Source of the DNA: Amorphophallus konjac
Taxonomy: Eukaryota > Streptophyta > Magnoliopsida > Alismatales > Araceae
DNA: 64,000 bases
Reading direction: 5' to 3'
Assembly: GCA_022559845.1 (NCBI GenBank)
Contig: CM040123.1
Span: 300,316,642-300,380,641 of the forward strand
The notes under the pieces were generated by a model. The model saw only the letters and a program-made list of their open reading frames with translations. It had not been told where the DNA came from and searched no databases. Numbering within the stretch: the stretch's first letter is position 1; the number at the start of each line of letters is the position of its first letter. Positions 22,096 to 34,916 of this stretch are shown here, in pieces. The translations under genes and the position numbers were made by a program.

Positions 22096-24386
22096 TGGTG
22101 CGGACACCCGAGCAGTTGATCGGTACGACACACCGAGCCACCGGTACCGCACACGGAGCATGACACGAGCCACCTCAGCGTCCATCTAGCTCGGAGACAG
22201 CCTGGAGACTCCGCCTTGAGCCTCCCCATTTATTATATTTAGCTAGACTTTATGTGTGTGTAATTTGTATTTATTTCGTTGCATTCGGTTTGCCATTTTG
22301 AGTGTAATAGGGGCTTACGAGCATTTCGGACCCCGTGGGCCCCACGGGCCCCCCGGGCCCCACCACATTGGGCCACCTCAGCCTAGGGTCCCACGTGGGG
22401 CCAGTCAACATGCCACATGGGAGCATCTAGAAGCTTGACTTGTAATTGGACACATGGGGGACAATGGGCTTAAAAAGTCCAAGGAGGCTACCTACCTCCC
22501 ACCTACATTTCAACCTTCCACACCCCTCCCATTCAAAGTCCAAGGGCCGCCCCCCCTCCCCTTAATTTTTTATTTCTTTTTTGTGTTTGTGTCACATGCC
22601 ATCCCAGCCCTTCATCTCTTACCCCTAGATCCTACGGTTGTGGATGGATGTGAGATGTAAGCTATTTAAACTTGTATTTTCTATTTTACTTGAATTAATG
22701 CCATTTGGAATCAAAGAAATTGTTGGAGCTCCAGCTTGGTGCGCCCCTCTCTCCCCCCTTGCAGCTGTGAAGGTTGCCTCTGGAGGTGTGACTCCTCCCC
22801 TATCAGTTCCGGTCATCCTCGCCGCCGCCACGAGCCGCCACCGCACCGCCATCGTCTTCATCGGAGTTCTGCCCGCGCAGTACCACAGCAACTCCCACGA
22901 AATTCCCAACTCCGCCAAGAGCTCTGATCGACCTGGAGATTTTACTGGAGGTTCCATAGGTGTCAAGGATGTCCCAAAAAAATTGGTTTGTCATTCAGAT
23001 CCCGTTTCATAATTTTTGATTTTCGTCCACTCTTCCATTTCAGTTCTGCCAGAGTTCTATCCAGATTCATATCCGCCCTGTGTTTCAAGTCTTACGTCCA
23101 CTTTTTGATTTTCTTTGGTTCGTCCAATTTTACTGGGTGTTCTTTCCACCAACCCCTTCATCCACAATTTTTCTAAATTTCTAGTTCGTCTATTTCATAT
23201 TTTCCACAAATCGTTCTCAATCCCATCTACAGTTCTGTCCACCTATTCCCAGATCCGACCACCAGTCACTCCACAAATCATATCAAATCGCCACCACCTC
23301 CAAATCCAATTACAAAAATTGTCCCAGTTTCTTGGTTTGATTCCCTACAACTTTTAAGAAGAGCTTGAAGCCTGATTCCAACGGCAAGCAGGAGGTCAAC
23401 GGCCGTTTACAGGGAACTGATGTGCTGATCTGAGAGTTCTGGAACTGTGTAGCAGAGAATTGAAAATTAGTTAAGGTCCAGGTCCGCGCAGGTTCAGAGG
23501 AATCCACTGGCCCTAGGTTGGAGGATTTTGAGTCCTCTTTTCAACGGCGCTGGTTTCATCCCATTCCGGAGACGGGGCTGATCACAGCGGCCATTTTCGT
23601 CGGAGCGCGCACCTGAAAGCAGAAATCCGTGGGCAGCATTCCAAAAGCTTGGAGATCGGAGTTGTTCGGCCACCGGTCGGTGTTCCCGGCCGACCGCCGT
23701 CTGTGGAGGCGCGCCACCAGGGGTCCCCATCATAGTGGGTCCCACCCCCGCAGATCCGGAGGACAGCGCCAACCGTGGGCCCCACGGGCCCACAGAACCC
23801 GCCGTTCGAAAGTACGAAAACGCTGAGTTCGGCACCGCCGGGCGACATCAAGATGCTGCCCGTCAACCCGATTTGCGTGATTCCCGGACCCCACATGTGA
23901 CCTTTTACCTCCCTGCGTGGAGTGGGTCAAATCATTGTACTGTTGTAAAATTGTTTAACCGGGGATCCGTAATTCGGCCGGGGTTGTCTTCGCCATGCCG
24001 GGTGCGTGGAGGTAAAGTCTTAACTCCTTGGCGTTACATTGCTTAGCTAGTATACGGTCTTAGGCCGCTGCCGAGAGTGTAGGTACTAGCCCGTGTGTCC
24101 ATGTCACCGCTGTGAGAGTGAGAGTGACCCGTCCCGTGACTCGATCCGAGTCCGGAAGTTGAGTCGGACTACCCTTGACCTCCGCTGGTTTCTTAACCGC
24201 GCACGGTCCGCGCTTTCCCTCGCTTGGGACGACGAGTGAGCTTCTACTTCTGTTAGCGACGTTTTGCCACTAGGAGCTCGTAGTGTCGGGCTTAGTGTCT
24301 CCCTGGTGTGTATTGCTGGTCGCGTCTTCATCTAGAGTCCGAGGGTGGCACCTTATGGTGTCGTCTCCCGTGTCCGTCCCGCATCA
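22096..24386 (+). repeat. 5' LTR of element C
   Basis: It runs from TGGTGCGGACACC to CCCGCATCA. A TATA-like CTATTTAAAC lies at 22662-22671, followed by a long transcribed leader. GC-rich inverted motifs (CCCGTGGG-C-CCCACGGG) occur near 22334 and 23779. The first 125 bases encode the C-terminal tail of pol when this sequence acts as the 3' LTR. ORFs inside, such as 22638-23012, recur in the other LTR only because the LTRs are copies. Confidence 0.96.
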
Positions 24387-24389
24387 GTT

Positions 24390-24401
24390 TGGTATCAGAG
24401 C
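24390..24401 (+). promoter_or_regulatory. Primer binding site of C
   Basis: TGGTATCAGAGC, a perfect match to the complement of the plant initiator Met tRNA 3' end, lies three bases after the LTR. Confidence 0.95.
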
Positions 24402-24755
24402 AAGTCGAGTCTAGGGTAGTCGTTGCATAAGTCTTGCATAGTCTAAGGTTACCCCACACACACCTTCACTCGGTATATCCAAAGGTGTTGTCCGACCGTT
24501 AGGTTATACCTATCGGGAAGACCGCACACTTGCGCGAGTGACCTTCGGGTCGATTACCTCCACCGCGTACCGAGTCTTGGCCGTGTCTAGGGTGTAGTCG
24601 AGTCTCATTCTTTTCAAAATAAAAAAAAAGTGTTTTAAATTGCATTCTTTCAAATTACCAAAAAAAGAGTGTTTTCAAATTTCAATTAGGTCTAAGTGTA
24701 TCATTTAGTGTGTTTGCATTAGTCGGTTGTTGTCACCTAGTCCGTACGTCTTTGC
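24402..24755 (+). other. 5' leader of element C
   Basis: 354 bases between PBS and gag ATG, with an A-run and AT-rich sequence (24610-24700). No ORF of note. In an intact element the packaging signal would be expected here. Confidence 0.6.
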
Positions 24756-27700
24756 ATGCCCACCCGTCGAGGCACCCAATACTCGCCACCACCACCTATG
24801 GCGGACTCCCGAGCCCGTAGTTCCGATGAGTCTTCCACGGCCGAGATGTTCCGGGCCATCATGGATCGTTTAGACACGCGTATGGATGGTCTTAGTACGC
24901 GTATGGATGGCATAGGGACGCGTCTAGAAGGGAGGATGAAGGTCCTCGAGGATCGGGCCGGGGTTTCGGAGCAGTCCATTCAAGGCCTTGTTGGGAGGAT
25001 TGCCGTCCTAGAGAGGGGCCCAGTAGCGGCGCAACCCGCGCCGACGAACGGCCAACAAGAGCCGGTGCAGCAACCCGCTGTGCCAAGGGCTCAGGTGGAG
25101 GATGTCGGGAGGCAACAGGCGCCTATAGTGGATGATTATGCCTCCGACAATGATCACGGGGGTAACGGTCGTCGTCATCAACGACGGAATCGTGATGACG
25201 AGGATGACGACCGCATTCTTAGGGGTGTGCGTGCGGACCCTCCCACTTTTAGCGGGTCCTTGGACCCTAGGGTGTATTTAGATTGGGAGGCCGGCATGGA
25301 CCGGTACTTCGAGTGGTTTGAGATGACGGACCACCGAAGAGTCCGATACGCAAAGATGAAGTTGCAAGGGCAGGCCCAAACTTATTGGATCAATGTGGAG
25401 AGCCTGCTCAACCAGCGACGTCAACCCCAGATCGGTACTTAGGATGATATGAAAACCAAGTTGAGGGAGAAGTACCTTCCCGCCTCATATCGCCAACGTC
25501 TCATAGACAAGTGGCAAAGCATCTCCCAAGGGAACCGATCCGTGACCGAGTACACCGCCGAGTTCGTTGAGTATTATTTGCGGTGCGGGGTCACAGAAGA
25601 GAGCACCACGACGATATCCCACTTTCGGAGAGGTTTGCGGCCCAATTATCAATATGAACTCTTTCGCCGCAATGCCACCACTTTGGAGCAGGCATATCAG
25701 ATTGCTCTCGAATTGGAGCAGTTCGAGGCCGAGTTTGAGTCACCCCATCGGTTGGGCTCCTTTCCCCTTCGTAGTGTCGAGTCCCGTGGCTCATCTGGCA
25801 CGTATCTGAGGGCCCCCATGGCACGACCTCAGGAGCCCGCTCGCCCCGAGCCCTTTGCTCCTAGGCCTCGTCCTCCACCCCCGAGGGACCTTCCTCGTCC
25901 CCAGCATCTTACGGCCCCACCCATAGCCCGTCCACCGGCACCCGCACCTCCTGCAAGTCCTTTGTTGCCTACGCCTCCTATCCGTCGGGAGGATAAAGGT
26001 AAAGGACCTATGATTGGAGAGCCTAGTGGATCACGGCAGTAGTGTTATCGCTGCAATGGGTTTGGCCATTTCACCAACCAGTGTCCCACCCGCCCATCTC
26101 TTCACATTGGGGACACACAGGCCGAGGATACCACCCCTACGGGCCTCGAGTTAGTCAGCTATGAGGCAGATGAAGAGCTAGCTGACGAGTACTATGAGAT
26201 GGGAGGTGAGGCCCAGGATGTCCAGCAGTCAGACGATACCCACGTGGGGGTCGTCAGATGTATCCTCACCCAGCCACAGGTCAGTGATGACTGGCGTCGG
26301 ACCACTATCCTTCATGTATTCTGTAGGCTGGGAAAGTAAATTTGCAAGGTGGTCATCGATAGCGGGAGTTGTATCAATGCAATCTCCACGAACGCTGTCA
26401 CTCGTCTTGGTCTCACACCCGTAGACCACCCTTGCCCCTACCAGGTATCATGGGTGGATACCACTTCCATTTCGGTCAGGCTGCGGTGCTTGGTCCCGCT
26501 GCAGCTCCACTCCTACCGTGACGAGATCTGGTGCGATGTTCTTCCCATGGAAGTGGGAAGTATCATTCTTGGTAGGCTGTGGTTATTCGACCGAGATGCC
26601 ACACTCCATGGTCGGTCGAACACCTGTACCTTCGACCACGATGGCCAGCGGGTCACCCTCCAACCCGTTCGGCCCAGGAGCCCATCTGTTAGGGGTCCTA
26701 CTGGCCCTAGTACTCCGAAGCCTTCCATTCCCGGGCCTAGTACCCCATCCCCAGCTCGGGCTATGACCGTTACCTCTGGTCCAGGAGAGCCCTCGATGAG
26801 GAGATTGATGATGATTAGCTCCTGGGAAATGGAGCAGGAGCTTAGTCAGGGCTGTCCGGTGTTTGCCATTACGGTCCGAGAGGTGGAGCGGGACTCCGAG
26901 GGTGAGCTCCCACCCGAGGTTGTTACCATTCTACAGGAGTATGCTGATATATTCCCCGATGAGCTTCCCGAGGGACTCCCACCTATGCGGGATATTCAGC
27001 ATGCCATCGACCTTGTTCCGGGCTCTTCTTTGCCCAACCTTCCTCATTATCGAATGAGCCCCACGGAGCATGCCGAGCTTAAACGGCAGGTCGATGAGCT
27101 TGTGCAGAGAGGATCTGTCCGGGACAGCATGAGTCCATGTGCTGTACCCGCATTACTCGCCCCGAAGAAGGATGGCACGTGGAGAATGTGTATTGATAGT
27201 CGTGCCATCAACAAGATCACCGTGAAGTACAGGTTCCCTATTCCCCACCTGGATGACATGTTAGACATGATGGCAGGTGCCACTATCTTTTCGAAGATCG
27301 ATCTTAAGAGTGGCTACCATCAGGTGAGGATTAGGCCAGGTGATGAGTGGAAGACCGCATTTAAGACCAAGGATGGTCTATATGAGTGGTTGGTCATGCC
27401 TTTTGGGTTTACCAATGCCCCTAGCACTTTCATGCGGCTCATGACTCAGGTCCTCCGACCTTTCATTGGAGTCTTTGTAGTGGTGTATTTTGATGATATC
27501 CTTATCTATAGCCGCACCACAGGGGACCACTTGGACCACCTTCGGCAGGTCTGTCTACTTCTTCGGCGAGAGCAGTTGTTTGCGAACCCACAGAAGTGTG
27601 CCTTCATGACACCTCAGCTTACCTTCTTGGGTTTCATTGTGTCTAGTACTGGGGTCTCCGCCGATCCGGAGAAGGTCCGGGCCATTGTTGAGTGGCCGGA

Positions 27701-29954
27701 ACCCCGTACGGTTCATGATGTCCGCAGCTTTCATGGCCTTGCGACGTTCTATCGTCGCTTCATCCGCGGATTTAGCTCCGTCACCGCCCCGATCACGGAT
27801 TGCATCCGTAAGGGCACATTTGTATGGACGAAGGCCGCATCTGCCGCCTTCAAGGATATCAAGGAGCGCATGACCCAGACACCTATCCTTCGATTGCCTG
27901 ATTTCTCGAAGGTGTTTGAGGTCTGTTGTGATGCGTCGGGTGTTGGGATTGGAGGAGTTTTGAGTCAGGAGTCCCACCCGATCGCATATTTCAGCGAGAA
28001 GCTGAACGACGCGAAACTGTGATATTCCACATATGATAAAGAATTCTACGCAGTTGTTCAGGCTCTTAAGCATTGGAGGCACTATCTTTTACATCAGGAG
28101 TTTGTCCTATACTCCGATCACGAGGCATTGAGATACCTCCATTCCCAAAAGAAGCTTAACTCGCGTCACAGTCGTTGGGTCGAGTATCTCCAGCAGTTCA
28201 CCTTTGTGCTTAAACATAAGGCTGGAGTGGAGAATAAGGTGGCTGATGCCTTGAGTCGGCGAGCATGCTTGCTTACCACCATGAGTGCCGAGGTCATAGG
28301 GTTAGAGAAGATGAAGGAGGCCTATGTTGATTGTCCTGACTTCCGTCAGATTTTTACCACCCTCCAGGCCGGACCCTCGAGAGACCTTGATGAGTATATG
28401 CTTCAGGAGGGTTACCTCTTTCGTGGTAGCAGGCTATGTGTTCCCCGAACTTCGGTTCGAGATTTCTTAGTGTGGGAACTACATGCGGGCGGTCTAGCCG
28501 GCCACTTTGGTCGGAACAAGACTATTGAGGCAGTGGAGCATCGATTTTATTGGCCGAGCTTAAAACGCGATGTTGCTAACATCGTGGCTCAGTGCCGTAC
28601 ATGTGCTACGGCCAAGATGAAGAAGCAAAGCTCAGGCCTTTATACGCCTCTTCCCGTGCCTGATGCCCCGTGGCAGGATGTTAGTATGGATTTTATTTTG
28701 GGATTGCCACGTACCTCTAGGAAGCATGACTCGGTCTATGTTGTTGTTGACCGTTTCTCGAAGATGGCCCTCTTTATCCCTTGCTCAAAGACTTCGGATG
28801 CTTCTAGGGTAGCCCGCCTTTTCCTTACTCATGTGGTGTGCAAGTTCGGGTTGCCTCGCACTATAGTGTCTGACCGTGATGTTAGGTTCACTTCCTATTT
28901 TTGGAAGACACTATGTCATATGATGGGTACGCATCTTAAATTCTCCACTGCATATCATCCCCAGACAGATGGTCAGACCGAAGTGGTCAATAGGAGTCTG
29001 GGTGATCTTTTGAGGTGTCTTGTTAGGGATCGCATCGGGGATTGGGATCTCATCCTACCCATGGCTGAGTTTGCATATAATGATTCGGTGAATAGGTCTA
29101 TCGGCATGAGTCCATTTGAGATTGTCACAGGTCGTAGGCCTAGGAAACCCGTTGACCTTGTCCCCATGCCTATCCATGCTAGAGTGTCGGAGTCGGCCGA
29201 GTCGTTTGCTAGGCATGTTAGGAGTTTGCATGACGACATCCGTCGTCACATTGAGGCCAGCAATGCACGGTACAAGGAGTTAGCCGATGCCCACCGACAC
29301 CACCGAGAGTTCCACGAGGGCGAATATGTCATGATCATGGTAAGACCTGAACGGTTTCCCTCTGGAACCGTTAAGAAGTTGCAAGCTCGCGGAGCCGGTC
29401 CCTTTAGAGTGTTGAAACGCGTTGGATCCAATGCGTATGTTGTGGACCTGCCCGAGGAATATGGTATAAGCTCTACCTTCAATGTATCGGATCTTGTTGC
29501 ATATAGGGACCCAGCGGTGATCCCTAGTGAGCCTTTTGAGCCATCTCCTCCCCTTGAGAGTGATCCCACACCTGAGTGTCCACTTCCACCTCCAGCCCCT
29601 TTTTCACGGCAGCGTGAGCACATAGATCGTATACTGGACGAGCAAGTGACAGTTACCAGGAGTGGATCTTACCCGCGCTACCTAGTGCGATGGAGAGGAC
29701 GGCCCGCTATTGAGGACACATGGATCACACATGGCGAGTTGCAGTGGATTGATCCAGACCTTTTGGAGCGATACAGGAGCGATGCAGACCCTTACTCGAC
29801 AGGGTCGAGTTTCTCCCACCCGGGGAGAATTGGTGCGGACACCCGAGCAGTTGATCGGCACGACACACCGAGCCACCGGTACCGCACACGGAGCATGACA
29901 CGAGCCACCTCAGCGTCCATCTGGCTCGGAGACAGCTTGGAGACTCCGCCTTGA
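24756..29954 (+). pseudogene. gag-pol polyprotein of C with chromodomain; one frame, four stops
   Basis: A single frame of 1733 codons from MPTRRGTQY carries, in order: gag with an N-terminal repeat (RMDGLSTRMDGIGTR) and DWEAGMDRYFEW; a zinc knuckle CYRCNGFGHFTNQCP (26043); protease [11 protein letters not shown] (DSG at 26358-26366); RT with YFDD at 27486-27497; RNase H ([23 protein letters not shown]); integrase with an HHCC finger (CRTC) and DD35E (Asp 28689, Asp 28872, Glu 28980); and a C-terminal chromodomain (YLVRWRGRPAIEDTWI). Stops are TAG 25440, TAG 26040, TAA 26337 and TGA 28020; no frameshift is seen. The last 124 bases lie inside the 3' LTR and encode RYRTRSMTR and SIWLGDSLE. In an intact element the chromodomain steers integration to marked chromatin. 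The four stops make this copy non-functional. Confidence 0.96.
29822..29830 (+). promoter_or_regulatory. Polypurine tract of C
   Basis: GGGGAGAAT touches the LTR start TGGTG. It lies inside the pol frame. D has the identical tract. Confidence 0.85.
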
Positions 29955-32125
29955 GCCTCCCCATTTATTATATTTAGCTAGACTTTATGTGTGTGTAATT
30001 TGTATTTATTTCGTTGCATTCGGTTTGCCATTTTGAGTGTAATAGGGGCTTACGAGCATTTCGGACCCCGTGGGCCCCACGGGCCCCCCGGGCCCCACCA
30101 CATTGGGCCACCTCAGCCTAGGGTCCCACGTGGGGCCAGTCAACATGCCACATGGGAGCATCTAGAAGCTTGACTTGTAATTGGACACATGGGGGACAAT
30201 GGGCTTAAAAAGTCCAAGGAGGCTACCTACCTCCCACCTACATTTCAACCTTCCACACCCCTCCCATTCAAAGTCCAAGGGCCGCCCCCCTCCCCTTAAT
30301 TTTTTATTTCTTTTTTGTGTGTGTGTCACATGCCATCCCAGCCCTTCATCTCTTACCCCTAGATCCTACGGTTGTGGATGGATGTGAGATGTAAGCTATT
30401 TAAACTTGTATTTTCCATTTTACTTGAATTAATGCCATTTGGAATCAAAGAAATTGTTGGAGCTCCAGCTTGGTGCGCCCCTCTCTCCCCCCTTGCAGCT
30501 GTGAAGGTTGCCTCTGGAGGTGTGACTCCTCCCCTATCAGTTCCGGTCATCCTCGCCGCCGCCACGAGCCGCCACCGCACCGCCATCGTCTTCATCGGAG
30601 TTCTGCCCGTGCAGTACCACAGCAACTCCCACGAAATTCCCAACTCAGCCAAGAGCTCTGATCGACCTGGGATTTTACTGGAGGTTCCATAGGTGTCAAG
30701 GATGTCCCAAAAACATTTTTTTGTCATTCAGATCCCGTTTCATAATTTTTGATTTTCGTCCACCCTTCCATTTCAGTTCTGCCAGAGTTCTGTCAGATTC
30801 ATATCCGACCTGTGTTTCAAGTCTTAGGTCCACTTTTTGATTTTCTTTGGTTCGCCCAATTTTACTAGGTGTTCGTTCCACCAACCCCTTCATCCACAAT
30901 TTTTCTAAATTTCTAGTTCGTCCATTTCATATTTTCCACAAATCGTTCTCAATCCCATCTATAGTTCTGTCCACCTATTCCAAGATCCGATCACCAGTCA
31001 CTCTAAAAATCATATCAAATCGCCACCACCTCCAAATCCAATTCAAAAAATTGTCCCAATTTCTTGGTTTGATTCCATACAACTTTTAAGAAGAGCTCGA
31101 AGCCTGATTCCAACGGCAAGCAGGCGGTCAACGGCTGTTTACAGGGAACTGATGTGCTGATCTGAGAGTTCTGGAACTGTGTAGTAGAGAATTGAAAATT
31201 AGTTAAGGTCCAGGTCCGCGCAGGTTCAGAGGAATCCACTAGTCCTAGGTTGGAGATTTTGAGTCCTCTTTCCAACGGCGCTGGTTTCATCCCATTCCGG
31301 CGACGGGGCTGATCACATCGGCCATTTTCGTCGGAGCGCGCACCTGAAAACAGCAAGCAGAAATCCGTGGGCAGCATTCCAAAAGCTTGGAGATCGGAGT
31401 TGTTCGGCCACCGGTCGGTGTTCCCGGCCGACCGCCGTCTGTGGAGGCGCGCCACCAGGGGTCCCCATCATAGTGGGTCCCACCCCCGCAGATCCGGAGG
31501 ACAGTGCCAACCGTGGGCCCCACGGGCCCGCAGAACCCGCCGTTCGGAAAGCACGAAAACGCGGAGTTCGGCACCGCCGGGCGACATCAAGATGCTGCCC
31601 GTCAACTCGATTTGCATGATTCCCGGACCCCACATGTGACCTTTTACGTCCCTACGTGGAGTGGGTCAAATCATTGTACTGTTGTAAAATTATTTAACCG
31701 GGGATCCGTAATTCGGCCGGGGTTGTCTTCGCCACGCCGGGTGCGTGGAGGTAAAGTCTTAACTCCTTGGCGTTACATTGCTTAGCTAGTATACGGTCTT
31801 AGGCCACTGCCAAGAGTGTAGGTACTAGCCCGTGTGTCCATGTCACCGCTGTGAGAGTGAGAGTGACCCGTCCCGTGACTCGATCCGAGTCCGGAAGTTG
31901 AGTCGGACTACCCTTGACCTCCGCCGGTTTCTTAACCGCGCACGGTCCGCGCTTTCCCTCGCTTGGGACGATGAGTGAGCTTCTACTTCTGTTAGCGACG
32001 TTTTGCCACTAGGAGCTCGTAGTGTCGGGCTTAGTGTCTCCCTGGTGTGTATTGCTGGTCGCGTCTTCATCTAGAGTCCGAGGGTGGCACCTTATGGTGT
32101 CGTCTCTCGTGTCCGTCCCGCATCA
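29831..32125 (+). repeat. 3' LTR of element C
   Basis: Nearly identical to 22096-24386, with the same TATA-like CTATTTAAAC near 30396 and the same GC-rich inverted motifs. It ends GCATCA, followed by the target duplication ctcgg. The pol frame continues to 29954 inside it. Confidence 0.96.
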
Positions 32126-34142
32126 CTCGGCCGAAGATGGCGTTATATGCCGTCATTCCCTTAATCACGATGAAGTCTACCATAACCGTAACGGTTTTGG
32201 GCAGGGTGCCGATAGTAATTGGCAGGCTCAGGGCTCCCTCGGGATAAGTTGCCTGGCCATTGAACCCACAGAGTGGGGTTCGGATCGGGCGGAGTTTAGA
32301 TGCATTCTCTCCCATCTTGAGGAAACATTCATAGGATAATACATCAGGGGCACTACCATTGTCAACTAAGGTCCTATCTACGTTACAATGGTTTATTGTA
32401 GCCGATACAATGAGAGCGTCATCGTGCGGGGTGGTTAACCCTTCCAGGTCCTCATCAGAGAATACCAAGGCATGTGATTCGCTCGCCTGCGGGGCCGTAG
32501 AGTGCTCAACAGAGGCCCAGCTCGACCGCTTGGCGTGACACTTTCTTCCTCGGCTGCTATCTCCACCTGATGCCGCACCACCCATGATGATGTTGATGTG
32601 GACTCCGCGAGGGGCATTGTCGATCTCTTCAGGGGCACCTCGGTCTTCCTTATGCCCGGACACGTATCGGGATAGGTGTCGCTGGCGGATGAGGCGCTCG
32701 ATCTCATCTTGAAGTTTATGGCAATCGCTGGTGTGATGCCTGTGGTCGCTGTGGAACAGGAAATGCTTGCGGCGATTGCGGTGCTTGGCTTTCATAGGCT
32801 CGGGTTGGTTGAGGAGGCCCGAGCCTTTGATGTCTTCATAGATTTCGTAAACGGGAGCAGTAAGGGGGGTATACGACTCGTAGTTTCGAGACGGCTCTTT
32901 TCGGTCTCCGTCCTAGTTCCGCCTTTTTCCTTGGCCCGTCCCTTGCTCAGACGGTCGCTTCTTGTCCCCCTCCTGACCCGAGCCTATCGTGCCTCGGCAG
33001 GCGCTGAGGACTTCCTCACACTCTGCATAGCACAAGGCCTGGGTCACTAGCTCGGCAAGGGAGGTGGGAGGATGAAGCACTAGCACGCGCCGCAGGTTCT
33101 CGTCTCGTGTACCCCCGGTCAATGCAGTGATGGCAGAGGCCACATCCAGGCGGGGGATGCGCAGGGCTTACGATTTGAATCAGTTGATATAAGCCCGCAA
33201 CTTCTCCCCCTATTCCCGCTTGAGGGACAAAAATCCCGTCACTGACCGGGGTGGACCGCTGCCGGCGAAGCTTTCCTTGAACACTCACCCAAATTGCTTG
33301 AAGTTGTGGATGCTGTTGGGGGCGAGGGCCCTGAACCAAGCCTGAGTGCCCTGAACCAGAGTGGTCACGAACGCTCGGCACTTGATTACGTCGGACGCCC
33401 CATGCAAGGCCATTAGGGCGTCGAAGCTGTCATAGTGGTCGGCCAGGTCTCCCTAGCCATCGTACGACTTGAAGGTCAGGAGTGAGATCCTGGGGGATAT
33501 CTCGGCCATCAAAATATAGTCGGAGAGTGGGGATTGCTCCTCATCCTCCACAGGAGAGGTCTTCTGCAAGGCACGAAGGGTGCGCTCTTGCTCCGCGAAA
33601 CGCCTCTTAAAGTCTCACAGTCAGAGAGACAGCTCCGATTGTCGTTGGCCCGAGGGGCTGGGGGGGCGCACTTACATGATGTCCCGACGCTCCTCGGGGG
33701 CCTCGGCTTTTGAAAACGGTCAGCATGCTCCGGTATTCTCCCTCCTCGGGGTTGAGGAGGCTTCCTGCTCCGGGGGAGGGGCATGCGATGGTCCTCCTGA
33801 CAGGTTACGAATGAGCCGCCGCCCCCGGAGGGTGAAATGGCCTCCAGCGGTTTGCTGGGAGGCATCTCCACGTGGGGGGATCATCCGGGGGAGCTGCAAC
33901 TTCTCCTCCCTGGCCGCCTGGGCCCTCATGGGATCCACGAGGACATTTAGTTTTGCGTTGAGGGTTTGGAGGGCGTCGGTGCTCCCGCCAGGACGCTACT
34001 CCCCCGCCACTGATGGAGGTATCTCGTTGGCGTGGTTACCTGACGGGGAATTCTACGTGGAGAGGGAAGGTGTGCCTTCTTCCATCACCAGGGCTTTCCA
34101 TAGGTCGTTGGCAGTCCTCCTGCCAGAACTTCTTTGCACCAT
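32126..34142 (-). pseudogene. B gag and protease (5' part of B, beyond C)
   Basis: On the minus strand it starts MVQRSSGRRTANDLWK at 34142, shortly after the PBS. A stop follows at about 34053. The capsid-like block appears around 33400-33000 in changing frames, including ASAITALTGGTRDENLRR. From 32795 one frame is open to the C insertion: FLFHSDHRHHTSDCHKLQDE (Tat-type Cys/His motif, first Cys replaced by Phe), a basic linker, VDNGSAPDVL (protease, DNG), GFNGQATYPEGALSLPITIG and GMTAYNAIFGR, where C is inserted. The frame carries on in the piece at 22095. Compared with A, the C run at 11564-11587 is absent here. Stops and frameshifts make it non-functional. Confidence 0.88.
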
Positions 34143-34157
34143 GATGGCTCTTTGTTC

Positions 34158-34177
34158 GTTTCCCACAAACGGCGCTA
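34158..34177 (-). promoter_or_regulatory. Primer binding site of B
   Basis: The minus strand starts TAGCGCCGTTTGTGGGAA two bases from the LTR end. Apart from one early change it matches A's PBS region. Confidence 0.8.
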
Positions 34178-34179
34178 GA

Positions 34180-34911
34180 TGAAGAGGGGCGATCTCGCAC
34201 TGCTCCTGAGCGGGGAAGAGGATGACCACGTACACTTGAAGTGTGAACTGCAAGAAGGGAAACGAGTCAGAGGTGCCCAGGGATAGATCCCCGGGGAAGA
34301 CCCTCTTATGCTTAAGTCAGCAAAGTAGTAGAGCTCTGATGCGAAGGGAAGAGCTAGGAGGAAGATGGGAGCGCGAGATCCCTCTCCACCAAAAGGTGAA
34401 GTGGTTCTTGCTTAGGGTTTTTGGCTCGTGCCTGTCTTACCTCTTTGTAGTAGGGCATTTCCAGTTTAAATAGTGGCCCGTTCTACGACTAATCCCTGTA
34501 AGCGGAGGATTCTCAGGGGGGGTTATGTCTTTCATGCGGACTCCTTATAGCACGCAGACTCTTGGTCTCCCCTATCCCCTTGAGCTTCCTGCCATTAAGG
34601 GGCTCACAACGGCCGTACCAATAAGCCTCCATCAGTGAGCCCGAGCGATAGGCACTTGCCCAGGAGTGGTCTCCCGAGCAATGAGTGCACGGTCGGGACA
34701 AGGAATAGGGGGCTCTGAGGGAGCTTTCCCGATCGAACTGATGCTCAGACTTCCCAACCCGAAGGCCGCCTAGGAAGCGCTTGTTCCGAGTGAGTTATTG
34801 AGCTTATATTGAGTGGGCTCGGAGGCTACCACTTCAAGGAGTTGGGCCTCATTCGGTCTGGTTGGACCTCTTTTGGCCTCTCCATACGGGCGACGAGATT
34901 TCCCCTCTCCA
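34180..34911 (-). repeat. 5' LTR of element B
   Basis: 732 bases, homologous to 14090-14821. The TATA-like CTATTTAAAC is on the minus strand at about 34475-34466. It is followed on the right by the target duplication gcgta and then by A's pol. Confidence 0.97.
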
Positions 34912-34916
34912 GCGTA

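Larger units (their letters stand above)
22096..32125 (+). mobile_element. Element C: full-length Ty3 chromovirus inserted in B
   Basis: The LTRs are 22096-24386 (2291 bases) and 29831-32125 (2295 bases), with duplication ctcgg at 22091-22095 and 32126-32130. PBS, gag-pol and polypurine tract are all in place, 10,030 bases in total. The insertion splits B's pol between protease and RT. In the first 250 LTR bases I count 3 differences, so C is younger than B, as the nesting requires. The RT style ([40 protein letters not shown]) and chromodomain place it near the CRM/Galadriel chromoviruses. Confidence 0.97.
14090..34911 (-). mobile_element. Element B: Tat-lineage retrotransposon, same family as A, inverted, split by C
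   Basis: The LTRs are 14090-14821 (3') and 34180-34911 (5'), both exactly 732 bases, with target duplication gcgta on both sides. Without C and its duplicated 5 bases B is about 10.8 kb. Order in element direction: 5' LTR, PBS, gag, protease, [C], RT, RNase H, second RNase H, integrase, spacer, antisense gene, polypurine tract, 3' LTR. Over the first 250 or so LTR bases I count about 13 differences (near 5 percent), so it is an old insertion. Confidence 0.97.

Noticed and set aside
22638..23012. 124-codon ORF that recurs at 30372-30692
   Set aside because: The two copies are the two LTRs of C, so the recurrence is not evidence of selection.
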